DNA from: an uncultured Paracoccaceae bacterium | Lineage (GTDB): Bacteria > Pseudomonadota > Alphaproteobacteria > Rhodobacterales > Rhodobacteraceae | Length of the DNA: 40,835 bases | Direction of reading: 5' to 3' | Assembly (NCBI GenBank): GCA_913041145.1 | Contig: CAJWHE010000017.1 | Span: forward strand, 1-40,835 | In this document: piece after piece, positions 1 through 8,570 of the stretch | Numbering within the stretch: position 1 is the stretch's first letter | Layout: every line of letters begins with the position of its first letter | Translations under genes and position numbers: made by a program | Notes under the pieces: generated by a model | Databases searched by the model: none | What the model was told of the DNA's origin: nothing | What the model saw: the letters and a program-made list of their open reading frames with translations, nothing else

Positions 1-71
1 TCATCGGTCGCCATCAACTTACTAAAACCAACTACATCTAATGCCAAAATAGTGCTAAGCTTTCTTTCCAT
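1..71 (-). CDS. Class III adenylate/guanylate cyclase, N-terminal fragment (runs off left edge)
   Basis: Reading the minus strand from an ATG at 71-69 gives 23 full codons, beginning MERKLSTILALDVVGFSKLM and continuing A-T-D before the window ends. This is the usual opening of a class III nucleotide cyclase domain; the Asp in the L-D-V-V-G-F stretch matches the first metal-binding Asp of the family. The product would make cAMP or cGMP from the nucleoside triphosphate. The frame stays open upstream to a stop at 122-120, but I see no better start there, so position 71 is preferred. Most of the gene lies outside the window, so downstream domains (often TPR repeats in this subgroup) cannot be seen. 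It is divergent from the threonine aldolase gene and lies about 1.3 kb from a channel with a cyclic-nucleotide-binding domain. Confidence 0.75.
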   Translation of the reverse strand, partial: MERKLSTILALDVVGFSKLMATD

Positions 72-269
72 TCGACAAAACCCCCAGACCAGTTTTATAA
101 GAGTATTTAAAACAAAATGTCACTATTCCAATAAAAACGCAACAGATCATCAAGATCCGCATCATTGATAAACATGTAAGGAGCCAATATAAAAATAATA
201 ATATTATCAGACTAGGAACCAAATGTTTATAATCTTAAAAACTAATCCAGACAATATTGGAGCATCCAA

Positions 270-1319
270 ATGAATTACGCAAATATGATTCAATCTATTA
301 ATCATCCTATGATTGATATGCGAAGTGATACCGTCACAAAACCAACGCGCGGTATGTTAGACGCTATGGTAAATGCTTCCGTCGGTGATGACGTCTATGG
401 AGATGATCCCACTGCCAACGAACTCCAGGAATTTGCAGCTAAATTACTCGGCAAAGAAGATGCTCTATTTTTAGCAAGTGGTACTCAATCAAACCTATGT
501 GCAATGCTAACTCATTGCCAGCGAGGTGAGGAAATCATAACAGGTGAGCATTATCACATTTTTGACTCAGAGGCTGGAGGTGCTTCAGTTCTTGGTGGAA
601 TCATGTTTGCTCCTATCTCAAACAATAGTAAGGGTGGCTTAGACATTAGCGATGTGGTTGGAAAGATTAAGCCTAACGACTCTCACTATGCAATCACAAA
701 AATGTTGTCTCTAGAGAACACTCATGACGGTATGGTCCAAACTGTTTCAGAGATTAATGATCTAGCAAACTGTGGTAGAAAACATGGACTCGTTGTTCAT
801 CTCGATGGAGCAAGGTTAATGAACGCAACCGTTAAGCTTAATATAGATGTTTCAGACATGCTTAAAAATGTAGACTCCGTTTCATTATGTCTTTCCAAAG
901 GACTTGGTGCTCCTATGGGAACAATTTTGGCAGGATCAAAGAATTTCATAAAGCAGGCTCATAGAAATAGAAAACTTTTAGGTGGCGCCATGCGGCAAGT
1001 AGGAGTAATGGCCGCTGCCGGATTATATGCATTAAAAAATAATGTCGAAAGGATGGATGCCGACCATCAGAATGCGTTAAGGCTAGCAGAGCAACTAAAC
1101 CAATTTCCGAATATTAACGTTAATATTGATATGGTTGAAACCAACATGATATTTATGGACATTAAAGACGGGATTGCTGAAAGCATGCGAAACCACCTTC
1201 AAAATAAAGGTATTTTAATTGGTCCAGGAAACAATAAAATTCGGCTTGTAACCCATCTTGGTTATGGCCAAGAAGAAGGCGATCTTGTTATTAATGAGCT
1301 AAAAGACTTTTTTTATTAA
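270..1319 (+). CDS. ltaE: Low-specificity L-threonine aldolase
   Basis: A PLP fold-type I enzyme that cleaves L-threonine and L-allo-threonine to glycine and acetaldehyde in the cytoplasm. The 349-residue length fits the family. The opening block M-I-D-M-R-S-D-T-V-T-K-P (from residue 14) matches the usual N-terminus, H96 sits five residues before the E-A-G-G motif as in the E. coli enzyme, the H-L-D-G-A-R motif carries D179 and R182, and K210 in L-S-K-G-L-G-A-P is the expected PLP lysine. The ATG at 270 has a GGAG ribosome site at 259-262. An internal ATG at 309 would give the more usual N-terminus but has no clear ribosome site. The channel gene follows after 29 bases and may be co-transcribed. 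Confidence 0.93.
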   Translation: MNYANMIQSINHPMIDMRSDTVTKPTRGMLDAMVNASVGDDVYGDDPTANELQEFAAKLLGKEDALFLASGTQSNLCAMLTHCQRGEEIITGEHYHIFDSEAGGASVLGGIMFAPISNNSKGGLDISDVVGKIKPNDSHYAITKMLSLENTHDGMVQTVSEINDLANCGRKHGLVVHLDGARLMNATVKLNIDVSDMLKNVDSVSLCLSKGLGAPMGTILAGSKNFIKQAHRNRKLLGGAMRQVGVMAAAGLYALKNNVERMDADHQNALRLAEQLNQFPNINVNIDMVETNMIFMDIKDGIAESMRNHLQNKGILIGPGNNKIRLVTHLGYGQEEGDLVINELKDFFY

Positions 1320-1348
1320 TACAAAACTGGATACCTCATGGAGACTAG

Positions 1349-2380
1349 ATGAATAATATTCACTTCTTTGATAAGTATTTAAGACCATTTTTCGGGTCAC
1401 TAATAGTATTAAACCTCATTCATCAAGTTTTTTCATCTGGCACTTCAATAATAGACTTTACGCTGTTTGAAACTTTTTACAAAATATCAATGATATTATT
1501 TATAGTTGAACTATTTCTACGGTTGTACTTAGAGCGTAAGCTGACATTTTTGAGTACTCTTGATGCCATTGTCCTAATAAATTATTATTTCATAGGTATC
1601 TTAGACTTTAGAATGTTACGCCTATTTCGTGCATATTCCTCTTTTAGTAATCACGAAATTTTACTGCCCTCAAACATTTTGATTAAGACAGTATATAGAC
1701 AACGATACGCTCTATTAGGTTCGCAGATCATGGTTATTTCTGTTCTTTTAGTTTTTTCAACATTAATCCATTTCTTAGAAAAGGACTTATACCCAGAGGC
1801 ATTTGGGAGTATTCTTTCTTCAATGTGGTTTGGCATCACTACGTTAACAACAGTAGGTTATGGAGATATTACACCGGTCACTAGTCTTGGCAAACTGTTG
1901 GCATCACTAACAATGTTTTTGGGAATTGGGATTTTTGCCTTACCAGTTGCTATCTTAGCATCTACTTATTACGAAGAAATTCAAAAAAGAAATTTTCTTA
2001 TTTCCTTAGAAACAATATCAAATATACCTCTTTTTGAAAAGCTTCCACTTGGTGCAATTGGAAAAATTAACTCTAAACTCCATGCTGCGTTGTTACCTGC
2101 TGGAAAAACAATTATTACTAAAGGAGATAATGCTGACGCAATGTATATTATTGAGTTTGGGTCAGTAAAAGTTGAACTAAGCGATCCTATTACTTTAGGT
2201 CCAGGTGACTATTTTGGAGAAAGGGGCTTATTAAAAAACGAAGTTCGCAATGCATCAATTACATCTACACAAGAAGTTAAGTTACTTAAGTTAAAAAAAG
2301 AAGACCTTTTAGAACTAATGTCAGAGCATGCGCATTTATTTGAAGAGTTAAGCGCAATCAGTGAAACACGGTCAGGATAA
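1349..2380 (+). CDS. Six-helix K+ channel with C-terminal cyclic-nucleotide-binding domain
   Basis: Inner-membrane ion channel of 343 residues, close in size and layout to the Mesorhizobium channel MloK1. The selectivity filter T-T-V-G-Y-G-D is at residues 167-173, after a pore helix near 155-166. Hydrophobic segments lie at about 17-30, 45-60, 72-86, 122-142 and 183-205. The voltage-sensor-like helix near 88-97 carries only a few arginines, so gating may depend mainly on ligand. A cyclic-nucleotide-binding fold covers about 225-330; its phosphate cassette reads F-G-E-R-G-L-L (289-295) with R300 at the phosphate-binding Arg position. A GGAG site at 1340-1343 supports the start. It follows ltaE closely and ends one base before the convergent hydrolase gene. 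Confidence 0.9.
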   Translation: MNNIHFFDKYLRPFFGSLIVLNLIHQVFSSGTSIIDFTLFETFYKISMILFIVELFLRLYLERKLTFLSTLDAIVLINYYFIGILDFRMLRLFRAYSSFSNHEILLPSNILIKTVYRQRYALLGSQIMVISVLLVFSTLIHFLEKDLYPEAFGSILSSMWFGITTLTTVGYGDITPVTSLGKLLASLTMFLGIGIFALPVAILASTYYEEIQKRNFLISLETISNIPLFEKLPLGAIGKINSKLHAALLPAGKTIITKGDNADAMYIIEFGSVKVELSDPITLGPGDYFGERGLLKNEVRNASITSTQEVKLLKLKKEDLLELMSEHAHLFEELSAISETRSG

Positions 2381-2381
2381 A

Positions 2382-4586
2382 TTAAATTTCTGCAAACCGT
2401 CTAACCACATTCCTTAACATCTTTGAGACACCATTATCACCATTGTTATAATTCAAGCTTCCACAAAAACAAATGGAACCGACAGAAAAAATCTCTCCTC
2501 CGCTTGGTAATTTACCATAAACTATTTCGGCTCTTATAAGGTCGGCTGGATCTTCTCCAGTAACAGTATTAATATGACTTAGAAGTTCCTCTGGTACGGT
2601 TACAAAGCTGTCACTATGGTTTTCACTTCTAGCCAATATAAAAGTTCCCTCAGGCGTTCCCAGAGCGAAATCAGCACGATCTAATTCAAAGCCAGCAGCC
2701 CCTCCACCGCTTAAACCATAATCCCCAAGCTTCTCCTCTGTCACACCCTCAAAAACCCAGTCAACTTCTAGTTTGTAGCTATCAGGCATCCGCCGATAAT
2801 ACGAACCCTCAAATAAGCCTTGAGCAGAAAAACCAACTCCAGCTAATTTTTGTGGTGGTCGACCATTTCTTCGCCACAAACCACCGTACTCACCGTCCAA
2901 TTGGTGGTAAGACTCTCCTGGGGCAGTCGCCCATGCTCGAATACCCCCCTCTGCCCTTCGCAGTTCAATTACACCTGGCAAAGATGCTATTCGTGCAATC
3001 TTCCAATAAAATCCATTCCCACCTAAATAAATAAATTTACCACCTTGATCTCTATAAGACTGCAAGTAATCCAACATACGAGACGTATGATACTCTGGAT
3101 GAGAACCTGTTATTATTGTGCTATAGCTAGATATTAAGCTTAAGCCTTCATTGTCTAAATCCTCATCAGTAATTACATCAAAATCAATATCTGAATCTTC
3201 AAACCAATTTAACAAATGTGAATCTGCAGAGAAATGTCTTAAACCTGATCCCGCATTATCCATAAATGTTAAATACCCAGGGCGATGAGTCAAAACAGGA
3301 CGAAGTCTCGATGAAATAGAAGTGCCAGTACCATCTGGATGAAAATTATAAGTTGATTGACCATAACTAGGGTAATCATCAGGATTATGGAGATTTGCAC
3401 CCCAGTCTTTCATACGGGTTCGCATATCCTCATCACAATTACCCCGAGCATGGTTAGCATAAGCTTGATACGTAAATGTTGATGCTAGGTAACATAATTT
3501 ATTCTTTTTTTGGACATGAGAGGGTAATACATAAAATGGAAGAATATCTTCATTAACTCCCTGCCTAAGACGAAGGCCATACACCCCGCTCCTTGCAGTA
3601 GTTGGAACTTTAAAGGAAAAATCTGTATCCCAACCACAATCATGCAAGTCGTCTTCATGAAAATGTACTGCTGCATATTCGCGTGGAGAATCCTGCCAGT
3701 GCATAAATCTTCCTGTCCAATTTATACCACGCATCCCACGATAAGGTATATTTACTAATCGACCACCCAGTCCCCTGGAACCACGGTCTACTAAAGCCTG
3801 AGTTCCTATCCCGATCGAGAAATCCCACCAAGCTATTATTTCACCGTGCCCTGCTTCGTCTGGAAGTAAAGGCGGACCTTCACTTACTGGTAATTTAGCA
3901 TAGATAACAGGATCTTCTAAACGTCCATTAAAATGATTAGTAGATTGATTTTCTGTTTTTTTTGCAGCAAAAGTTAATCTTGAACAATCAGCGACCCTAT
4001 CTAAGTCCACATTTCGCTCTTGGAAACTTAAAGCGTCGTCAGATCTACTTTGGCAACCAAGAATTAAGCGACCCTCCAAAACATCGTAACCTGCCCAAAT
4101 ATGGTACCAAGACAAGCACCTCATTGGAATAGTAAGTGATATGCTTTCAACTAAACCGCCAGTTGATTTATACCTAAACTTTATCTCCTTATTATCTGTC
4201 TCCAGAACCCATCCATCGCCAACTTTATTTTGAGATGCAGCCAAAACTGATGATGAATTTCTCAAAATTCCTGGTTGTATTAAAAGTCCAATTAACATTT
4301 TTGGCGCATTAAAACACGGACTAGCAGGTACTTCACCATAAGACCCTAAATCAATACACTGACTCCGGGCTGGATAAATTCCCGCAAGTTCAAAATTTTG
4401 TGTCTCATATCTTAACCCTGGCCCTTTAGGGTTAGGATCAGCACATATAATTCTTACTACATCTGCTTTATATTCATCTATACCTTGAGCGCTAACTTTA
4501 ACATCAAAGCTATCACCCGGCCTACCAGAAACATTATCTAAATAACCAGTTATAGGCAAATATTTTGAATATAAATTTTCGTTCAC
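2382..4586 (-). CDS. N,N-dimethylformamidase large-subunit homologue
   Basis: A 734-residue protein with the layout of the DMFase large (beta) subunit DmfA2, about 760 residues, which hydrolyses dimethylformamide to dimethylamine and formate. The N-terminus (P-I-T-G-Y-L-D near residue 11, then S-G-R-P-G-D) matches; a LamG-like region follows near 100-235 and an amidotransferase-like region near 360-560. Tyr373, Tyr413 (S-T-Y-N-F-H-P-D-G) and Glu498 (S-H-P-E-Y-H) are plausible equivalents of the Tyr/Tyr/Glu ligands of the mononuclear iron in DmfA2, with similar spacing; this is inference from memory. The start is GTG with AGGA at 4594-4597. It is the last gene of a three-gene unit, 16 bases after the dehydrogenase. 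No gene for the small subunit is nearby, so the true substrate may differ. Confidence 0.85.
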   Translation of the reverse strand: MNENLYSKYLPITGYLDNVSGRPGDSFDVKVSAQGIDEYKADVVRIICADPNPKGPGLRYETQNFELAGIYPARSQCIDLGSYGEVPASPCFNAPKMLIGLLIQPGILRNSSSVLAASQNKVGDGWVLETDNKEIKFRYKSTGGLVESISLTIPMRCLSWYHIWAGYDVLEGRLILGCQSRSDDALSFQERNVDLDRVADCSRLTFAAKKTENQSTNHFNGRLEDPVIYAKLPVSEGPPLLPDEAGHGEIIAWWDFSIGIGTQALVDRGSRGLGGRLVNIPYRGMRGINWTGRFMHWQDSPREYAAVHFHEDDLHDCGWDTDFSFKVPTTARSGVYGLRLRQGVNEDILPFYVLPSHVQKKNKLCYLASTFTYQAYANHARGNCDEDMRTRMKDWGANLHNPDDYPSYGQSTYNFHPDGTGTSISSRLRPVLTHRPGYLTFMDNAGSGLRHFSADSHLLNWFEDSDIDFDVITDEDLDNEGLSLISSYSTIITGSHPEYHTSRMLDYLQSYRDQGGKFIYLGGNGFYWKIARIASLPGVIELRRAEGGIRAWATAPGESYHQLDGEYGGLWRRNGRPPQKLAGVGFSAQGLFEGSYYRRMPDSYKLEVDWVFEGVTEEKLGDYGLSGGGAAGFELDRADFALGTPEGTFILARSENHSDSFVTVPEELLSHINTVTGEDPADLIRAEIVYGKLPSGGEIFSVGSICFCGSLNYNNGDNGVSKMLRNVVRRFAEI

Positions 4587-4602
4587 TATTAAATCCTAAC
4601 TG

Positions 4603-5499
4603 TTAAAGGCGGGCTTTTTTTACCTTAGACATTTCACACCAAAAATCTGCAAGTGCAGAGAAATCTTTACCTCCCCACCCATTAGCTCGTGCCAAACTCA
4701 TACTTTCTCGCGTAGAAGCCGCAATTGGCATTGGAATTTTCCCTTTATTTGCACTCTCGATTATTAGAGACATGTCTTTATGTGCTAGGTCGATAGAAAA
4801 CCCAGGTTCAATATCATTTTTAAAAACCTTTGAAGCAAAATTTATCTTTAACTGGCCATTTGTGGCTGTTGTTCCATGAATAACCCTCAAAGTTGTTTCT
4901 AAATCTAGACCAAACCGTTGTGTTAAAGCGATGGCCTCTGAGTTCATTTGCACCGATGAAAGAACTAAATAATTATTAATTAACTTAGTGCGTGTACCAG
5001 TACCTGGTCCACCACATCGTAATATAGTTGTTCCCATAGCCTCGAGTGCCGGTTTTACGGTTTCGAAAGCCTCATCTTCTGCTCCAACCATAAAAAGACT
5101 TTCACCGCTATCCGCGTGTTGAGCTAGCCGTCCAATCGGTGCATCAACAAAATAGCACCCCCGGAGCTTGGCTTCTTTTGCTATCTTATCAGTGGTTTCA
5201 GGTAACACTGTAGACATATCCATTAATAAGGTCCCTTTTGGCATTGCATCCAAAATACCACCTTTTGATAAAATCACCTCTTCCACTTCCGCAGGACCCG
5301 GTAAGACAGTTATTATAATAGTGCCAGGTCTTATGGTATCATTTGCATTACTGGCCTGCCTACAGTTGTTAAATTCTGTGAAAGGCTTCATTGCATCATC
5401 TTTGATATCATATATTGCGAGCTTAAACCCTTTCCGAGCCATATTAAGAGCCATCGACTGCCCCATCCGACCTAACCCAATAAACCCTATCTCCGACAT
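4603..5499 (-). CDS. Beta-hydroxyacid dehydrogenase, YihU/sulfolactaldehyde-reductase-like
   Basis: NAD(P)-dependent oxidoreductase of the 3-hydroxyisobutyrate dehydrogenase family, 298 residues. The nucleotide motif G-L-G-R-M-G lies at residues 8-13 and the catalytic Lys is K172 in T-K-L-I-N-N-Y. Unlike ordinary 3-hydroxyisobutyrate dehydrogenases, the substrate loop reads D-A-P-I-G-R (119-124) instead of D-A-P-V-S-G-G, and the C-terminal half has I-D-L-A-H-K-D. Both features match what I recall of E. coli YihU, in which the equivalent Arg and Asn help bind the sulfonate of sulfolactaldehyde. The substrate is therefore probably a small anionic aldehyde or hydroxyacid, but it could also be a C4 compound. 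A strong AAAGGAGA site at 5505-5512 supports the start. It is the middle gene of the minus-strand unit. Confidence 0.85.
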   Translation of the reverse strand: MSEIGFIGLGRMGQSMALNMARKGFKLAIYDIKDDAMKPFTEFNNCRQASNANDTIRPGTIIITVLPGPAEVEEVILSKGGILDAMPKGTLLMDMSTVLPETTDKIAKEAKLRGCYFVDAPIGRLAQHADSGESLFMVGAEDEAFETVKPALEAMGTTILRCGGPGTGTRTKLINNYLVLSSVQMNSEAIALTQRFGLDLETTLRVIHGTTATNGQLKINFASKVFKNDIEPGFSIDLAHKDMSLIIESANKGKIPMPIAASTRESMSLARANGWGGKDFSALADFWCEMSKVKKARL

Positions 5500-5614
5500 T
5501 TCGTTCTCCTTTAATTTACTTAAGGCTAAACGCCTTTTTTCCTATCTGCATTACGTATAAGTAGCCAAAGTAGCTAATAGGTTTGTTATAACTGCAACTT
5601 CGCTCAACAAGGAT

Positions 5615-6106
5615 CTACTTCTTAGCACTAAAGTTATATCTAAAGGTACAACAGTCTCCTCCAGACATAATAGTTTTCTCTCTTACCAAAGTGGCATCTG
5701 GATTAAAGCCCTCGATCAATGCATAGTCTCGATTACAAGATAAAGTTGCACCTAACTCTTTAATACCCAAGGAGTCGTACATTTCAGCATATCGACATCT
5801 TACAACATCAAAATCTAGGGTAGTTTGGTTTTTTTCAATTATATCAATCTCTAATGCATTGTCCTGAGTCCAAAACTCTAACGTCTTTAAAAATGCGTCT
5901 ACATCATTTCCATATTCATTAGCTAAATTTTCTCCCTGCTCTCTTGAGAGTGCTATTATTTTTTTTCTAATAACTTCTAATACTTCTTCTTTACCAAAGC
6001 GGTCATTAAGTGCATCCATAATTGGAGCTAAAATACGAGCCTCTGTTTCTCTTCGTTTTAACACTCCTATTTCTTGAGTAATGCGATCAGTGTTAGTATT
6101 ATCCAT
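5615..6106 (-). CDS. L-2-amino-thiazoline-4-carboxylate hydrolase family protein
   Basis: A 163-residue protein matching the ATC hydrolase family, whose founding Pseudomonas member opens the thiazoline ring of 2-aminothiazoline-4-carboxylate on the way to L-cysteine. The C-terminal half has the family's conserved blocks: R-C-R-Y-A-E-M-Y, then L-S-C-N-R-D, A-L-I-E-G-F-N-P-D, and a final G-D-C-C-T-F-R-Y, giving several conserved cysteines. Most family members have no known substrate, so function is known only at family level. No signal peptide is visible. It is the first gene of the unit that continues, after 115 bases, with the YihU-like dehydrogenase and the dimethylformamidase homologue. It diverges from the flavoenzyme at 6312. 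Confidence 0.85.
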   Translation of the reverse strand: MDNTNTDRITQEIGVLKRRETEARILAPIMDALNDRFGKEEVLEVIRKKIIALSREQGENLANEYGNDVDAFLKTLEFWTQDNALEIDIIEKNQTTLDFDVVRCRYAEMYDSLGIKELGATLSCNRDYALIEGFNPDATLVREKTIMSGGDCCTFRYNFSAKK

Positions 6107-6162
6107 GCTTTACTGCTTTCATATAATAAAAAAATTTAGAACCTTTTTTAAAAGCATAACGG

Positions 6163-6235
6163 TTAAACTATATTATTGTCAAAAAGCAAAATAAAAAGAT
6201 CAAGATCTTTACTATCGAAAAAAAACATAGTTTAA
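6163..6235. promoter_or_regulatory. Nested inverted repeats in divergent promoter region
   Basis: The 205-base gap between divergent genes holds a perfect 9-base inverted repeat (TTAAACTAT at 6163-6171, complement at 6227-6235). It encloses a second perfect repeat, AAAGATC at 6195-6201 and GATCTTT at 6204-6210, separated by AA. The 7+2+7 element looks like a dimeric operator. No regulator gene is adjacent, and the region is very AT-rich, so chance is possible. Confidence 0.3.
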
Positions 6236-6311
6236 ATTTTTAGTTCGCAAATTTAGTTTAATAATACTCTTTATAGATCCTTCACTAAATCTCTTACTCT
6301 GAAAGTGTTTA

Positions 6312-8390
6312 ATGGAAAAACATAAAAAAAAAGATCCACTGCTAGAACCCTATAAATTGGCAGGAATGGAACTTAAAAACCGTATAGTAAGCACACCACA
6401 TGCACCGGCATTAGCAGATAACGGAATGCCAAAAGAACGTTATCAACTCTATCATCTTGAAAAAGCGAAAGGTGGTATAGCGATGACTATGGTGGGTGGA
6501 TCATCATGTGTAAGTCCAGATTCTCCATCTGTTTTTGGACAATTAAATGTAAGTACAGATGAAGTAATTCCATGGTTTAGAGATTTCTCAGATCTAATAC
6601 ATAAAGAAAATTGCAAAATGATATGCCAAATTTCTCATTTAGGTCGGCGCACTACTTGGAATGATGGTCACTGGCTCCCCATCATCGCCCCATCTCGTAT
6701 ACGAGAACCCGCACATAGAGGTTTCCCAAAAATAATGGATCATCATGATATCAAAAGAGTTATATCTGACTATGTAGCCGCGGCTAGACGTTGCCGAGAT
6801 GCAGGCTTGGATGGGATTGAGGTGTTGCAAAATGGGCATCTTCCTGGACAATTTCTGTCTCCTGATACTAATTTTAGATTAGATAATTACGGAGGTGAAT
6901 TCTTAAATAGAATGCGTTTCATTAGGGAATTATATGAAGCATTACGTACTGAACTCAAAGAAGATATCGTAATCGGTGCTAGGGTCGAAATGGACAGCAA
7001 ACTAAAAGAAGGTCTGCAGCCAGACGAGGCTCTTCGAGCTCTTGAAGTTATTGAATCTGATGGCACCATTGACTACTTTAATGTAAATGTGGGTAGGTCA
7101 GATACTGAGTATATGCTTGCTAGTTATGCTGTGCCTGCAATGTTTCAAAAATTATCACCTTGGTTACAGTTAGCAGGGTATTTTAAGTCAGAGCTTGCAA
7201 CTCCTATAATTCACGCTGCTCGAATTTCTGACTTAGCGACCGCTAGATATGCTATATCTGAAAACCTATTGGACCTTGTTGGAATGACAAGAGCACATAT
7301 AGCTGATCCTCACCTGGTAAAAAAGCTGATATCAGGTGATGAAAATAGGATTAGGCCATGTGTCGGTGCCGGGTACTGTATTGACCGCATATATGGTGAA
7401 GGAGAAATGCTTTGCCTTCACAATGTAGCTACCACCAGAGAAAAATCTGTTCCCCATTTAGTACAAAAATCAAGTACCCAAAGTAAGGTAGTAATAATTG
7501 GTGCAGGTCCAGCAGGCCTAGAAGCAGCTCGAGTATGTGGTGAGCGAGGCCACAAGGTCATATTAATCGAAGCTGCCGCAACTCTTGGTGGCCAAGTCAG
7601 ACTCGCGTCAATGGCAGAGGTCCGTAAAGATCTTATTGGAATAATTGATTGGCTAGAGACAGAAGTTGAACACTTAAATATTGAGATAAGACGACAACAA
7701 TACGCAGATGTAAATTATATTATGGAAGAAAATCCTGATATCGTAATAATTGCTACTGGTGGAATTCCGGATCTTGAATACATAAAAGGGTTAGAAGACT
7801 GTCTTAGTACCTGGGATGTGTTGTCAGGACAGGCCCTTATTAATAATGTGGGATCATCAAAAGAATCTGAAACTAATACAGTATTAGTTTATGATGATCA
7901 CGGCCAACATCAGGCTGCCTCTACAGTAATTGAAATTGCTAAAAGAGGTTATCAGGTAGAGTTGGTAACACCAGATAGGCATATGGCAGCTGAGATGGGG
8001 TCATCCAATTTCCCTATGTATATGAAAAATTTTAAAGATTATGCTGTAGCTGTAACACCAGATTTTCGACTGATTGATGTCTCTCGCTCCGGTAACAAGT
8101 TAAAAGCTAGGTTTTCCAGTGATTACGGGGGCCACATCACAGAGAAATTAGTAGATCATATTGTAATAGAACACGGCACCGTTCCAGTGGACGAATTATA
8201 CCAAGAGTTATGTAGCAAATCAATAAATGACGGAGTAACTGATATTACCTCAATGATCGATAATCAGAAGCAACCATATACAAACTCCAAAATAGAAAGT
8301 TTCAACCTCTATCGAGTTGGAGATGCGGTTGCTAGTCGCAATATTCATGCCGCCATTTTTGACTCTAGGCGTCTATGCCAAAACCTCTAA
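6312..8390 (+). CDS. OYE/FAD fusion flavoenzyme, trimethylamine-dehydrogenase / dienoyl-CoA-reductase type
   Basis: A 692-residue two-part flavoprotein. Residues about 8-345 form an old-yellow-enzyme FMN barrel (Q-I-S-H-L-G-R-R near 106). Residues about 392-690 form a dinucleotide-binding module (G-A-G-P-A-G at 397-402, then G-G-Q). Between them lies the site that holds a 4Fe-4S cluster in trimethylamine dehydrogenase. Here the ligands read C350, C356 and C368, with Ala353 where the second Cys should be. Relatives include trimethylamine, histamine and dimethylglycine or N-methylproline demethylating enzymes and 2,4-dienoyl-CoA reductase; N-demethylation is my favoured guess given the window, but it is inference. 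Its ribosome site is weak (GAAAG). The next gene is 180 bases away and may be separately expressed. Confidence 0.88.
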   Translation: MEKHKKKDPLLEPYKLAGMELKNRIVSTPHAPALADNGMPKERYQLYHLEKAKGGIAMTMVGGSSCVSPDSPSVFGQLNVSTDEVIPWFRDFSDLIHKENCKMICQISHLGRRTTWNDGHWLPIIAPSRIREPAHRGFPKIMDHHDIKRVISDYVAAARRCRDAGLDGIEVLQNGHLPGQFLSPDTNFRLDNYGGEFLNRMRFIRELYEALRTELKEDIVIGARVEMDSKLKEGLQPDEALRALEVIESDGTIDYFNVNVGRSDTEYMLASYAVPAMFQKLSPWLQLAGYFKSELATPIIHAARISDLATARYAISENLLDLVGMTRAHIADPHLVKKLISGDENRIRPCVGAGYCIDRIYGEGEMLCLHNVATTREKSVPHLVQKSSTQSKVVIIGAGPAGLEAARVCGERGHKVILIEAAATLGGQVRLASMAEVRKDLIGIIDWLETEVEHLNIEIRRQQYADVNYIMEENPDIVIIATGGIPDLEYIKGLEDCLSTWDVLSGQALINNVGSSKESETNTVLVYDDHGQHQAASTVIEIAKRGYQVELVTPDRHMAAEMGSSNFPMYMKNFKDYAVAVTPDFRLIDVSRSGNKLKARFSSDYGGHITEKLVDHIVIEHGTVPVDELYQELCSKSINDGVTDITSMIDNQKQPYTNSKIESFNLYRVGDAVASRNIHAAIFDSRRLCQNL

Positions 8391-8570
8391 CTGAAAAGAA
8401 CAGAATAAAATACATCTCAAGTGTTACAAAAAAAATAGGCGATCGTATCAGGCGAGTTATCTCAACCAAGTCAATAAATAGAAATAGACCTTACTAATAA
8501 AATGACTAACCAACGAAATAAAATTTACTACTAAAAAAAAACTACAACCTAAAAAAAGGGATATAATTTA

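Noticed and set aside
168-230. ATAAACAT/ATGTTTAT inverted repeat before ltaE
   Set aside because: Eight-base AT-rich arms 47 bases apart are expected by chance in this composition.
5522-5540. AAGGC/GCCTT hairpin followed by T residues
   Set aside because: It has terminator shape only on the plus strand, where no gene ends. On the transcribed minus strand there is no T-run.
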